64,000 nt of DNA from the NCBI GenBank assembly GCA_027625915.1, contig JANTQA010000076.1, positions 4,093,501 through 4,157,500 on the forward strand, given 5' to 3'. The position numbers and the translations under genes were made by a program. Origin of the DNA: Anaeramoeba flamelloides (lineage: Eukaryota > Metamonada > Anaeramoebidae). Below are positions 21,991 to 34,818 of the stretch, one piece after another. How positions within the stretch are numbered: the first letter of the stretch is position 1; the number at the start of each line of letters is the position of its first letter. Below the pieces are notes generated by a model. That model saw only the letters and a program-made list of their open reading frames with translations. It did not search any database and was not told the DNA's origin.

Positions 21991-22465
21991 AAAAGTATTG
22001 AAATTTGAGAAAAAAAAAGGATATATAAAAAAATAAAAAAAGTAGCCAATTTTAGCTTTTTTTAACTTTTTTAAACAAATTATCACTACGTATTTGATCT
22101 ATTCTCAAACAAAAGTAGTAAGTAAAGATTGTTCATGGATACTTATAATAGGTACTTTACCCTTAATCTGAAAATACAAGTTGTGAAAAATCACAATTGC
22201 TAAAGATAAAATACTTGCTAATAATCTCAAATCCTCATCACAAGAATAAAAAACCTTTATTTTTTTTTTCTTCTTGTTTCCTATACAGTATCTAATTTCC
22301 CACCAAATAATATAACTATGTTTAAATTAATTTTGGAGGTTAATACCTTGATGTTTTGAGACAATTTTCAATTTTGAATGACAATGTGAAATTTTTTAAA
22401 TTGCTTGGTTTTTTTGCTGAATTTTTTGTTAATTTGAGGTTTCTTTTTTTGATCTATTTACTTAA

Positions 22466-24367
22466 GGGTCTAGTCTTTTACCGTGAATGTACTCCATACT
22501 CAGGGGGTGACCTGAGACTAAAAAGTGTATTTTGAAATTGGACTTCTTTTGGTTAACATAATTCAAATAACAAAAAAAAAAAATTCATTTGAGCTTTTTG
22601 ACAAAAAAATTCAACAAAGATAAATAAGTTTAAAAGAGTTCTCAATTTCTCAAAAAATCAGAAAATAAAAAAAAAAAATCATCTGTTATCATTTTCTATT
22701 TCGAAATAGTTAAATTTCTTTAAGGGACTAGTAACTCTTATTTATTTTTTTTCCCAAAGGTAATAGAGTAATTATTTACATAAGGATACAATTAAACCCA
22801 ATAAGAAACTTTGTTTGTCAACTTTAGAGAAATGAATAATCATTTTGAACATATTTCATTTTTCCAATGGAATTTTCAGTCAAAAGATTTAGATCCTTTT
22901 TTGTTGGGTTTTTGGATCAAATTAGAAAAATAAAAATTTGCAAAAAAAATTAATTTTTAAGAAATATCACTTTTAGTAATTTCTGAGAGTCGTTATGAAC
23001 AAGTAACGTTGTATCTTTAATATTATTTTAAAAATACAAGATAAATAAATCAAATATTGTATCTTTGAAGATCTCAAAAAATTGAACATTTATTTTATTC
23101 AGAAATATTTATTCAATTTCTTGAAATTTAAAAGACTTGTCAATATACTTTTTCAAATATCAAGAGTATAAACAAGGAAATGTTTGTATTAAAATCAGGT
23201 ATTTGATAATATCTTTTATTTTTTTATTATTAGATATATGCATTTGAATTGTTTTATTTGTTGTGAAATCTTGAAAAAATTGAGAAATAAATGAAAAACC
23301 AATTTGATACATTTAATCATTGGGTTGCTAATGGCTCACTGAAATAATTAAGATTGGGTTTATAATTATTAATTATAAATAATCAAATTAAATTGTATTT
23401 CTTTAGATAATAAGTTGAATTTTCCAGGTAATAAAAAGTATTTCGGGAGAATTTTTAATTTGATTCTTTGGTTCTTTTTCTCATATTTTTTCATTTAATC
23501 CCTAGAAAAAATAGATTTGGTCTGTTCTTTGAATCAAAAAATTATATTTTTTACAAGTTTAAAATAAATATTGTATTTTTTTTGAGATTAAGTAGATTTT
23601 TTAAACTTAGTTATTTTAGAACTTAGTGGTTTCATTTTTAAAGTGTATTTTTGTACACTTCCTTTACAGGCAATAAGATTTCAATCGTCTTTCTTTGAAA
23701 ATAATTTTTTTTAAATTATTTGGAAATATGTTGGATTTTGAACTTTTCAAAAATGAGAAAAATGGATCATTCTTTTAAAAACAATAATTCATTTCTGAAA
23801 ATAGTATTAAAAGGAAGCCATGTCTTGTAGTTCTCAGATTTTTCCTTTATTTTTCAATTTCAAGATACAATAAAATTTTTTTAAAATTTGTTAGTAAATT
23901 TACTTGAAGATTTTTTTTAGTTTACTAGTCCCTTAATTTAAAACAAATTCCTTTTTTGAAGTTCTCAATCAATTTAAATCGATTTATTCTGATTTGTGGT
24001 TATTTTGTAACCCTCTAAATTTGACCAAGTAAGGATTTTATAATATTCTTTTGATAAAAATAACTCATTGGAAAATGAAAAAATTGAAAAAAAAAATCAC
24101 CAAGATCCCAAAATGCTCCAAAGAGTGAAACTTCAAAATGGCATAGTTGTTTTCAAAATTGTATATTCTAAACTTTCTAATTGGAAATTGAATGTCTCTC
24201 TTTGGCGGTTTTTTCTAAAAATGTCCTCATCTTTAGTTGTTGATTTTGGAGATCGATCATAACATCATAGGTTGGGTGGTTTTTGATTGGTGTTAGGTAC
24301 TCATAAAAATTACTAAAAAGTTTTAATCCATTTCAGAAAAAAAAATTTCACCGTAATGACTCAACCC
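22466..24367 (+). mobile_element. Family B element, copy B2, split by a family A element
   Basis: The left end GGGTCTAGTCTTTTACCGTG and right end CACCGTAATGACTCAACCC are imperfect inverted repeats flanked by TAA (22463-22465, 24368-24370). Its parts 22466-22720 and 23937-24367 match the B copy at 55125-56049: TACTCCATACTCAGGGGG, AATTTGACCAAGTAAGGATT, ATGTCCTCATCTTTAGTTGT. The family A element (22724-23932) sits between them. Short frames within (e.g. 24068-24262) are not conserved between copies. Three-base TAA/TTA targets and GGG-starting ends resemble PIF/Harbinger MITEs; this is inference. Confidence 0.8.
22724..23932 (+). mobile_element. Family A element, intact copy inside B2
   Basis: 1,209 bp bounded by perfect short inverted repeats: left GGGACTAGTAACTC, right ACTAGTCCC, with TTAA on both sides (22720-22723, 23933-23936). 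It interrupts family B, as shown by the B copy at 55.6 kb, which runs across this point without it. There is no transposase frame, so it is non-autonomous. TTAA flanks could mean piggyBac-type or, if the real duplication is three bases, Harbinger-type targeting. Confidence 0.85.
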
Positions 24368-25096
24368 TAAAAAATTGACAATTAAAAATTAAAATATATT
24401 TTTTATGATAAATTTTAATTTTTCAATATTCATTTTTAGAATTTAATTTTCAAATCAGAGAACCTTCAGAAATCAAACCCAAATTGGCTTATTATTTGTT
24501 GTAGCCTTTTTTTTTTTAATAGTTTAATCTTCAAGTCTTCTCGAAAGAAGAAATACAGCTTTTATTTTGTAAAAATGTATACATCGTCTGAACGATTCAT
24601 TTTAACAAGAGTAGTTACAAAGCACGACAAAATTTAAGATGGTTTTCGTCCTTTTCTTGATTTAGTAAGTTAAATCCAAGAATTTTTTCTTCTTTTAACC
24701 AATTTTTGATTTTGGAAGAAATTAAAAAAAAAATTTTCGTCAAAGTTTTTGTTGGCTTTTCACAAATTCTCCGTCAATTTTCTGAAAACCAATCGTAGGT
24801 TTTTGTTGGAGTATAGGGAGATAAAAGAAAAATCAAAAAAAAATTACGATTTAATAAATTCTGTTTCGACTCCAAAAGATTACTGAAAAATCGATCAAAA
24901 ACATTTTTGAAATTATAACCAGATCATTTTTTAAAGTTTTTTTCTTTTAATTTCAACTTTTATTATCTTTCTGAAAAACCAAACCTAATAGAATTAACAA
25001 AACCAACCCCAGCCTGATTGAAAACTTTTTCAAAACAAAAGGTTTCCAACAAGCACACTTATCCTAATTTGTTCAAAGAATCGTCTTTTTGAAACC
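24368..25096. other. 5' flank of the USP gene
   Basis: AT-rich with modestly higher G+C content towards the gene. No frame or repeat was recognised. An upstream exon of the deubiquitinase could lie here but no candidate with motif support was seen. Confidence 0.4.
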
Positions 25097-28000
25097 ATGA
25101 CAAAATTTCAAGAAGACATAAACCACATAATAAAAGACAACGACTTAGTACCGTGTGGGTTAAGGAATGTCTCTAACACTTGTTATGTCAATTCCTTGTT
25201 TCAAAGCTATTTCACTATCGAGGCATTTCGCAAAAAAGTTTTGGAATGTGTGATCCCCGACACCAATAATCTGCCGAACGATCTTCAGGTGCTTTATCAA
25301 CTTCAGCTATTATTTTGTTCCATGTTGCAAATGAAGAACAAAACAGTGAATCCAAAGAAATTGGTGAAATTAATTCTAGAAGAAGAATCCGGTACGATGG
25401 ATTTTGGAAGACAAAATGATATTACGGAATTTGAAGACAAATTTTGTGATAAAATTGAGAGGGGGATCAATTATTTAAGAAAAACACAAAACAAAAAAAA
25501 ACTTGAATCAAAAACATATGATCAAAAGCCTTACCTCAAAAAAGGCAATTCCAAAAACGATAATCAAAGCCAATTTAAAATTGAACAAGGAAATGAAAGT
25601 GTGAATGAAAAGGGGAATTGGATCAAAGATTTTTTCTTTTCAAAACAAAAAAACCGAGACACCGAAATGGAGAACAAAAAAAAAAAAAAAAAAAAAGAAA
25701 AGATACAAAAAAACGCAAACAAACGATTATTTCCGGATCCCATTGAAAGTCAATTGTAAAAATATTGAAGACGCCCTCGAGGCTTATATTTTTGAAAGCG
25801 GCATTGAATATACATTAAAAAATGGCGAAAAAACATCCCTCAATCGCGAATATAGCTTTCTTACTTTACCAAAAGTTTTAATTTTCCATTTGGGAAGAGT
25901 TCTTTATGATGTCAGATCCCAACAAAGATACAAAAATTCAGACAAATTTATTTTCGGCAAGAAACTATATTTAGATAAGTATTTAGAAAAGAATCGATCA
26001 AACAAGTTAAAGTCCAAAAAAATTAAGGATGGATTAAAAAAAAAAAATAAGTTGTTTATTGAACAATTAAAGGGAATAAATAATAACTATGAAAATTCAG
26101 AAATTTCATTAAAGAATTCATTTCAAAACGGGATAGCCTATTTGAAAAATAAGAAAGAAACAGAGCACATGAAAGAAATTATAAAATTACACAATTTAAT
26201 GCACAAGAAAGAGCAGAAATGCATTACACATATGAATGAAAATAACAATCAAATTAATAAAATTGAACCAATCAAAAAGTGTGAATATCAATTGCATTCC
26301 TTATTAATGCATTCTGGGAGCGCAGATTTTGGTAAATTTTCTTTTCTTTTTCTTTTTCTTTTTCTTTTTCTTTTTCTTTTTCTTTTTTTTTTTATTTTTT
26401 TTTATACAAGTTGTTTTACAAAAGTGAGACCAAAATTTTTTTTAATAGAGCACTAAAAATTGGTCAAAGTTTTTCATCCGCTTTTAGGGCTACCTTTGAA
26501 AACTTTTTTAAAATGAAGATATTTTTATTTCCTTCTTAAGGGATTAGAATCACCCGAGATTTGGCTATAATCAAAGTAAGTTGTAATTAAGTGTAAATTG
26601 AAATTAGTTCTACATGGTTTACGTGACTGTAAAAAATCTATTTTAAATATTATTGATACAATAAATTATTACTTTTTTTTACTGATGATCACTATTAAAA
26701 AATTTTCATTTTTTTTTTTTAATTATCTTTTCCAAATCTGAAAACAGAAATCAAAATAATAGTATTCCAAGATTTAATAATTCATATTTAGAACTTCCAA
26801 AAGTAACTATTTTTAAAAGTTCAAGATCTTAATTATCATCAACATAAAAAAAAAAAAGTACTGATTATTTTTGTTTCCTTTTTATCTAACATCAATATAT
26901 TTCCATTCTCTCAAAATAATTTGCCAAAATAATCCCAAGAGTTAATTATTTTAATTTTTTTAAAAATTCAAATTTTTTCGCTATGACTAATCTGTATTTC
27001 GAGACAAAATTAAGAAAGATATTTTGCAACTTTGGAGTCTGAATATTGAGAATTTAAACCTTTAAATTTGTCCCAAAATGTAAATTTTTTCTGAAATTCT
27101 TGTATTTTTTACTAATACAAGGATCTTTTTTCCTTGGTAAAGATCAACAAATATTACTATTTTCCTAATCGAATTTTTAGAGACATTTGAACTCTGGTAC
27201 ACTAATGTGGTTTACAGGGAATAACAACACACTTCAATTTTCGACCTCTCATTGGTAGACACTAATCCATTCACTATTCAAAGTCAATATTATATTAAAA
27301 TAGAATTTGTTACACAAGCATTAATTCGAAAAAAATTTTTTTTTTGAGATTGAAAAAAGATTCTTGAAAATTATTGATTTTATTAATAAAAATAACAACT
27401 GATCGATTAAAATAAAATTTTTAAAAATTTTTATTTTCGTTCCCCTTTTTAAATTTTTTACTAAATTTCGAATAAAGAATTTCATTGGTTTAAATATATC
27501 GAAACATAGTAAATTACTTGGTTTCGGGAATTGTATTCGAAATGAAATATTTCGAAAGATAACTTCTAGTGGTTTAGGAAAGCGAAATTCAACTACAAGT
27601 TTTTTTTAACATTTTTTTAATTCAACTATATTTTTACAAAAAAAAATATGTATCAATTGAATAGATAAACTTTATTATTGAGGTATATTGAAACATTTTA
27701 AAATATTGTTAATTGAATAATATCTTTGATAAAACTTTCATTCTTCTTTCCAAAAAAATACACAAAAAAAAAATCAGAATTAAATCATTACAATTCCTAT
27801 TATAAACACAAAAATCATAATCTAAACATTTTAAATTATTCAAAAGTATTAACTTTTCCCAATATATTTAAAATATTTTTTTTTAAAAGAGAGATTGACA
27901 CTTTTCTTTATTCTTTTTGCCAAACAATGTTTATTTGGAATATACACCAATGTTATTATCAACATTTAAAACATCTAGAATGATTTTGGCTCTCTTCTTT

Positions 28001-30602
28001 CGGATTACTCCATGAAGAAATTAAAAATTGTGAATTTTAGGATCTACAGAATTAGTTTTCATTTTTTAAGAAAATATATCGATAAGTTTTATTTCATACA
28101 GAATATCAACTATTTTTTGATGTTTATTATTCTACTTATTTCTTGTTTATTCTTCAAACTTCATTTAGAAAAAATAATTAATATTTGTAATTTTTTTTTT
28201 TTTAGCCACTTTAACAGAAACAAAGTTTATATATAATCTATATCCAAAAAAAGCGTGACAAATTTATTTTAAAATATCTTTTTTAAAGACAATTTTCATA
28301 TAACTATTTAAATGTCTCGAATTGTTCTTCATCATTTCTGGATTCTTAAAAATAATTCAATCTGTTTGTTAGTTTGACATCATATAAATCAAACAGACTA
28401 AAATTTCTGTTCTCAATTTTATCTGATATTTTTTAAGCAGTGAAAATTTGTGTTTATTTTTTTCATTTTGAGCGATAAAAATTGTTTTAAAAAGGGGTTT
28501 AATCTTAACAAAATGTCCAATAGAACAGAAAACTTAAAACTGTTTTTTATTGCTTAAAAAATCGATCACATCCTTTACCATTTTGCCAATTTTTTATTCG
28601 AATTGATCGTACATTGTTTTCTCCAAAAAAAGTGATATTTTGGATTTTCTTAATTTTTTGGAAATACATTAATGACCATATTTTGAAATAGTTATAAATA
28701 ATGGTTCAATCATTATTAATATTCTTTTTAAATTGGAGACGATAAATTTACCAATGACAAAAATGATTTTTGATGAAATGTAAAAAAAAAAAAACTACCA
28801 ACTTTTTTGGAAATACCTTATATAGAGTAATATGAACAATAATTTTATTGAAAATATTATGTGTATATCCTTAAAAAAGAAACAATAACAAAAAAAGTTC
28901 GAAAAAAATCCAAAAAAAAAAATATTTAATTAAACTGGGAATGGAATAAAAAAACAAAAAAAAGTATTGAAAAAATATTATTACCTAAAATTAATTCTAA
29001 TACAAATTTTCAAATAAATCGAGAATTAATCTATTTTTTGTTTTTTATTTTTATTTTTTTTTAATAAATACTAAATAAAAATTCTTTTAAATGTATATAT
29101 ATATCCATAACAATTTAGGACATTATTGGTCATACATTAATGATGCGAAAAACAAATGTTGGTGGGAATTTAATGATGCAAGAGTCCAACAAATTTCAGA
29201 AAAAAAAGTTATGAAGTACGCCCAGGGTGGTAATGGAATTTCTGTTAGTGCTTATTGCTTAATATATCTCTATTCTGAGATAAAAAATCAAGATTTAATT
29301 GGATCTATTCAACAAGATCAAAAATTAATTCCTGAGCAAATTCAAAAATATTTAAAAACCGAAAATGACCGAAATGATAATTATTCTATTGAGAGTGATA
29401 GCTCGGAAAATAAATTTACTGAAAATTATGATTCCGATTCTACAGATGATAATGAAAATTATAACTATACGATAAAGAACCAATACACCAAAAAAATGGA
29501 TGAAAAAAATAATAATAAAGAAATAATTTATTCAATAAAATTAAAAATATTAGATATATTTAATAATAAAAAATATAAAATTGATGAAGGAAATAGAATA
29601 TACTCTGTTAAAAATCTTGAAACTTATTGCATTAATTTCCAAAAAACTGACGTTGTGAAATATATTATTATGGAAGAATTCCTCAGTAAATATTTTGACA
29701 AGAAAACAACAAACCTCACAAAAAAAAAGAAAAAAAAAATAAATCTCATGAATTATGATAGTGACAATAGCAGCGAAGAATATTTTGAATTCGATTCCAC
29801 AAATGATATCATTTCTACCTTTTTAACAAAACTTAAAGATGATGAAAATAAAAAACAGAAATTTAAATTCAAATTAATGAAATTATTAAACATGGATAAT
29901 ACTATAGATTATCAAACTGAAATTGAGATATTGAAATTCCAATATTTGACATATCTCATATATAATGAAGAATTATTATCTGCTATTAAAAACTTTAATG
30001 AATATAGATATTATACATCACTATTACAAATGTTTGATTTAAAAAAAAAAATTAAAAAATCAAATCTAGAATTATCTGATGCTATTAAACTAAATAATTA
30101 TATAAACAAATGCTCAACGAAACTATTAATCACAAATTTCAAATATATTAAAAATGCTAAAGTGGAGAGAAAAAATAAAAAGAAAAAAAAGAAAATAATT
30201 AAAAAGATATCAGAAATTAAAAAAACACTTAATATCGTTATTCATATGCTACGTGAAAAACAAAAAACGCCCATAAAATTCCATAGTTATTTTTATGAAT
30301 TAGATCAAAAACAAAATAACCAAAAAAAATATTTCAGTGTTTTTAAAAAGAATATTAAAAAATTCTCAAAATTGTATCCAAGTAGCAAATATAAAAATAT
30401 TAACAAGTCACTATCTGAATTAAAAATTTATGCCTCTTCACCTCAAAAATTTTCTAATCACATTTATTATAAAATAGAACCAAGCTATTACCATGACCCT
30501 CCAAAAAATTTATATCGCGGATTGAAAAAAAACCTTAAATCTTTTGATTATCAGAAAAAAAAAAAACTAAATGTCTTTAGTACTGATTTTATTTGTTATT
30601 AA
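25097..30602 (+). CDS. USP25/USP28-like ubiquitin-specific protease, two exons
   Basis: Exon 1 is 25097-26331 and exon 2 is 29119-30602, about 900 residues. The Cys box GLRNVSNTCYVNSLFQ (residues 21-36, catalytic Cys29) and QNDITEFEDKF (about 106-116) precede a Lys-rich linker. Next come IPLKVNCKNIEDALEAYIFE, FLTLPKVLIFHLGR and KKLYLDKYLEKNR, which follow USP25/28 (PLQVNGYKNLHECLEA, FTELPPVLTFELSR, VLYLDRYMHRNR) with its inserted helical region. The splice joins SADFG to HYWSYINDAKNKCWWEFND, carrying the catalytic His and Asn/Asp, then SAYCLIYLY. A 400-residue Lys-rich C-terminal part resembles USP25/28 only in its first part (LIPEQIQKYLKTEND). The enzyme should cleave ubiquitin from proteins. 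The N-terminal UIM region of animal members is absent. Exon 1 changes frame at a 21-A run (25676-25696), probably a homopolymer-length error rather than biology. Family well supported. Confidence 0.88.
26332..29118 (+). other. Giant intron of the USP gene
   Basis: Begins GTAAATTTTC after a split Gly codon and ends ACAATTTAG before GA-CAT-TAT-TGG. The spliced product restores the invariant GHYW of USP enzymes exactly, so both borders are well supported. It is 2,787 bp, against 86 bp for the other intron inferred here. It opens with a (CTTTTT)n tract (26341-26391) and contains a family G repeat from about 26538. Two short frames inside (27726-27983, 28012-28236) show no motif and are probably chance. 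Confidence 0.85.
26538..27250. mobile_element. Family G element inside the USP intron
   Basis: Starts at TTAAGGGATTAGAATCACCC, similar to the outer edge of the inverted G copy (TTAAGGGGTTAGAAT at about 9707). From 26850 to 27210 it aligns with 3170-3480. The right end is not clear (perhaps near GACACTAATCC at about 27259). It probably explains part of the unusual intron length. Confidence 0.5.
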
Positions 30603-32089
30603 AAGATAAGTGAAAACATGAATAAAAAGAAGCAAAATAAAAAGAAAAAAATTCTTAATAAATGTGAACAATAAATGTTTGTTGTAAACCACTTTAAAAA
30701 AGTGTATCTTGATGAATAAATGAAACGAAAATTTCTGTTTTTTTTTTTATTTTTTGTTTTTTGAAGATTGGATCGTCTTAATATATGGCGATAATGTTTT
30801 TTTTTAAAGAATTCGTTTTAATGAATATAAACATCTAAATTTGTTTAGAATATTGTTAAAATCAACTCTTGATTTACTATTTTGGTTCAACAAACCTACA
30901 GAATCTTTTGTTAAAAATTGAAAAAAAAATAAAAATATTTCCAACCTTTTATTATTTTTTAGTTACTAAAATCAAAATAATTTAAAGATCAATTAAATGG
31001 GGGTGGATCTACTTGTTTTTTTATCAGAAATTCAAATCAATAAAGAAAATCATTTTATTTTTTTGGAAAAATAAAAAATTGATTTGAATTTTTTTCGTTA
31101 AAAAAATACAATTCGTTTTTTTTTGTAACAAGTGGAACACACACCAACAACAAAACAATTATAAACAAAAATATACATAATATTAAGGTATTCTTTCGAT
31201 GAGTTTGGGAAAATAAATGTCTCTTTTTTGTTATTTTCTTCAAGAAAAAAAAGATAAAATCTAACTACTACCAATCATTCAAGTTATGAATTGATTTTAT
31301 TTCCCACATGTATTTGTGATTTTTCAAACCCACTTGGTAATAAATAATCTGAAAAAGTAAATTTCATTAATGAAAATAAGTGCCAAATACCCAATGTGTA
31401 TTATAGATTTAATTTTTTGAATGAAAAATTTCACAATCAAAAAAAGCAATTAAACCCTGTTTTCCAGTCTTACTTTAAACTAAATAACGTTTTATCCTTT
31501 AGAATTTGAAATCATAAGGGTGTTTTTTCAAAAAATTATTCAAAAAAAAAATAAATAACTTCTAATTTTTCCAAAAATTGTCTTATTTTGATACATTTTT
31601 TTTATTCAATACAAATCTTTTTTTAATTAAATCTCTCATCATTAAAAAACAGAGTATCTAAACTTTTTTAAGATTTTTAAATTCAAATTTCAATAAGCAA
31701 CTCTCATTCAATACCAAGTTAATAGCTTTTTAATTATTATTTGTCACAATAAACAATAAATGATTCAGTTAATTATCTTTATTATTATTTTTTCTTTATT
31801 ATTTTATTTATCAACAATTCCCATTCATTTTTTAATAATAACATATGAGTAGATATTATTTTTGATGATAATTACTGGAAATTAGAAAAAGTAAAAAATA
31901 CTGAAATTGTTGTGAAAGTCATATTTTATATTTATGTTATGAATTTTTGATAATGAGAATGGATTTTTTATTGCAATATTTAAAAATATTTACTTTCAAT
32001 TAAAAAAGAAATCGAATTTATTTAGATATATACCTTTGTTGATTATTATTTATTGTAATTCTTGTTGGTAATTAATAAAATTTAAACCC
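30603..32089. other. Intergenic, nothing recognised
   Basis: 3' flank of the USP gene followed by AT-rich spacer. A minus-strand frame at 31055-31243 encodes a hydrophobic segment but starts at TTG and has no ATG, so it is not called. Confidence 0.45.
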
Positions 32090-33300
32090 CATATTAAAAA
32101 TTGTGACTCATCTGAAATAATAAATTGAAATCAACAAAAATATCTCCTTTTATATTCAAGAACGACGTCGAATTTAAAATATGATTTTAATAATTCACTT
32201 TTAAATCATTATAGATATAAAAACGTATTATTTTTTAAATTAAAAAAAAAATACAACGGAAAACACAAAAAAAGCGAGTAACATTTTTGAAATGAATATT
32301 ACTGTTTTTTTATTACTGAACTTTCACCCAAAAAGGTTAAAAAGAAGATTATTTGCTCAGAATTAAATTCATTATAAAATACCTTACAGAGCCTCAATTT
32401 TCTTAGTGATGATTTGTCTTTTCAAAGATCTTTTTTTATCCAAATTATCTTTTGCAAAAAAAAAGTATGAAAAAAAAAATAACCTGAACAAAAGAAAAAG
32501 AAAAATTCACAATTTTCCAAAAAAAGAAAAAGAAAAACAAAAGAAAAACAAAAATTTGAAAAAGCAAAATTAGAAAAGAAACAATATTCAGATCAAAAAA
32601 TTGAAGTTATTTTTTTAATAAGAATATTGGGCAAACCCTCAAAAAAACTGTCATTAAATATATAAAGTCTGCCAAATCTTTGAAAAATAGCATTTTCCCT
32701 GAAATTTCGATATCTTATGCGTAAACTCAATATTTCTAAAAATATCAATAATTTTTTTTAAATGGTCTTTGAATATGAAATAAAAAATAAGTAGAATAAT
32801 AAACATCAAAAATGAAAAAAAAAAGTAAATCATAATTTTTGAAACGAGTATTACAGATTTTTTTACTAAAATTCAAAGAAAAAAATTTGTAACAAATATA
32901 TTTTGCTAATAAATATACTAATTTAAATAGAAGTTCAACAGAGTATCATTTTTTTTTAAATATTTATTTGTATTTTCTAAGATCATTTTTTTTCCAACTT
33001 GATTTTGTAAAAAAGAATAAATAAAAAAAAAAAAAAAGAATTAAGAGAGGTAAAAATCAAGAAAAAAGAAATGAAATAATAATAAAAATTAATTAAAAAA
33101 AAGGAAATAAAAGTCAAACAGTAGAAAAGAAAAACAAAATAAAAATTTGTAAATATTAGAAAAAATTTGATTATGATCTAAAAAATGATAATTTATAAAG
33201 AAAAAAAAATTGGATATAAAACCCCAAGGACAGAGTTCCAATAACATTAAAAAGTTGCCCCATTTCTTTAAAAAATAGTTTTAATGAGTAAGAAAAAAGA
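32090..33300. repeat. Dispersed repeat family D, copy 1
   Basis: Aligns with 48280-48850: TAATTCACTTTTAAATCATT in both, GCGAGTAACATTTTTGAAAT versus GTGAGTAACAATTTTTGAAA, ACTTTCACCCAAAAAGGTTA versus ACTTTCACTGAAAAAAAGTT, TTTTCTTAGTGA in both, then AAAAGAAAAAC tandem tracts, and AACATTAAAAAGTTGCC versus AACATTATAAAGTGAGTC. This copy is longer because of extra A-rich sequence. A segment near the end resembles family K. Non-coding. Confidence 0.6.
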
Positions 33301-33415
33301 AATTGCAACTATTAAACAACTATTCCCAAGTGAAAATTCATCATCAATTATCAAATTAGTAAATCAACCAAAAGAACCTTTACACTGATTCTTGTGTTCT
33401 TAATTAAACAATTAC

Positions 33416-33419
<4 letters not shown>

Positions 33420-33451
<32 letters not shown>
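33420..33451. repeat. (TA)n microsatellite
   Basis: About 16 uninterrupted TA units. Similar tracts occur at 5377-5402, 19417-19444 and 44126-44158. Confidence 0.9.
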
Positions 33452-33453
<2 letters not shown>

Positions 33454-33899
33454 CCATTTCTTCTAATAAATGATTTTTCAATATCCTTATTCTCTTTCCA
33501 TTTCTTTTTTTCTTTTAACTCTAACAAGATAATTTGTGCAAACCCTCTGATGGACGAATTGCTGAACAAGTACATGTATGATTGAATTTTCTTCGAGGAA
33601 ATTAAAGTAAACTGGCATCTAGAGTTTTATTTACACTTGATTAAAAAAGTATTTTATTTATTTATACACGTTTTTTTTTTAAAATCTTTATTTTTTCTAA
33701 TTAAAATGATAAGTAAAAAAATAATTATTTTATTCATAAATTTTTTTTGCTCAAAAATAATAAACAATTATCTTCAAAAATTTTCTTGAAACAAACCAGA
33801 TTTTTGTTATATTTAAATATATTGAAGAGGGCTTGATAATAAATAATAGGTCGTATTTATAGTGGATTTCTATTTGTTTGGAGAAAAGTTCCTAAAACT

Positions 33900-34400
33900 T
33901 GTGATAATTATTCTCGATAAAAATAGCATGTGTAGACTTATTGAATACTGATTAACATATAAAAGCTGTGTTATTGTTTTTTGTAATCGAAGACATATAT
34001 ATAAAATTATCGAAGAAACAGATAATAAACAATTCCTAAGTTAATATGATACTGGTTTCTTAAGGTTCTAATTTGGTAAAAAATGAAATGTTAAAAATGA
34101 AAGATAAGAATGAAAAATTTTTATCTCAAAAAATAGAGTAAAAGCAAAAAATCAAAAAAATTAAAGAATATTTGAAAATTAAGAAAATTTCAAATAATTT
34201 ACATTCCTTAATTTATCATTTACTTAAAAAAAATCGAGGAAAAAAGATTCAAAATTGATTTTAAATCAGGTATACTATTGGATAGTTAATTATATTTTGT
34301 ATTGGAATAAGAATAAAAAAAAAGCAAGGTGTTTCTTTTGAAACATAGTTTTATAAGGCTTTTGATCACTTTACAAGTAATCTTTGAGTAAAAATTTCGG
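33900..34400. repeat. Dispersed repeat family H, copy 2
   Basis: Partner of 17390-17860, same orientation (TACTGGTTTCTTAAGGTTCT, CAGGTATACTATTGGATAGT, TTTTGATCACT). From 34401 to the next gene start no repeat or frame was recognised. Confidence 0.65.
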
Positions 34401-34818
34401 AACTTATTAAATGATGATTGAAGGTCGCTTTTTTTCGAAGATTATTTGTAGGCTGAAAAGAAAGGATCATGATTTTCAAAAAGTATATAACACGACAAAA
34501 TAAAAATTGGTGATTAATGAAATCCAAACTTTTTCAAAAAACAAAAATATTAAAACCACAGGAGGGGAATTTAAAAGATGAAGCAAAAAACAATATTTAA
34601 AACGGCCACTGTTAAAATTGTTAATTGAGTAATTTAAGAACAAGAAAAAAAGTCACAAATCCATTTTTCTTAAAATTCACATAATTATTTGTCTGGTTTT
34701 TTTGAGATACCTAAAATTGACAACCGCAGTCCACCTTTACATTTGAAAAAGAACTGAAAAAGAATAAACCCAAAAACAGACTTTGTGAAACAAATAATTA
34801 AAAGAGAGAATTAAATTT

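Noticed and set aside
24068-24262. 64-residue frame inside family B copy B2
   Set aside because: Not preserved in the other two B copies, so it is not an element protein.
27726-28236. Two short frames within the USP intron
   Set aside because: Only one has an ATG, composition is like the AT-rich background, and neither resembles a nuclease, maturase or transposase.
31055-31243. Hydrophobic 62-residue minus-strand frame
   Set aside because: No ATG start; the membrane-like stretch arises from T-rich sequence.
33351-33585. Opposed frames reading Tyr-Ile repeats
   Set aside because: Translation of the (TA)n microsatellite.
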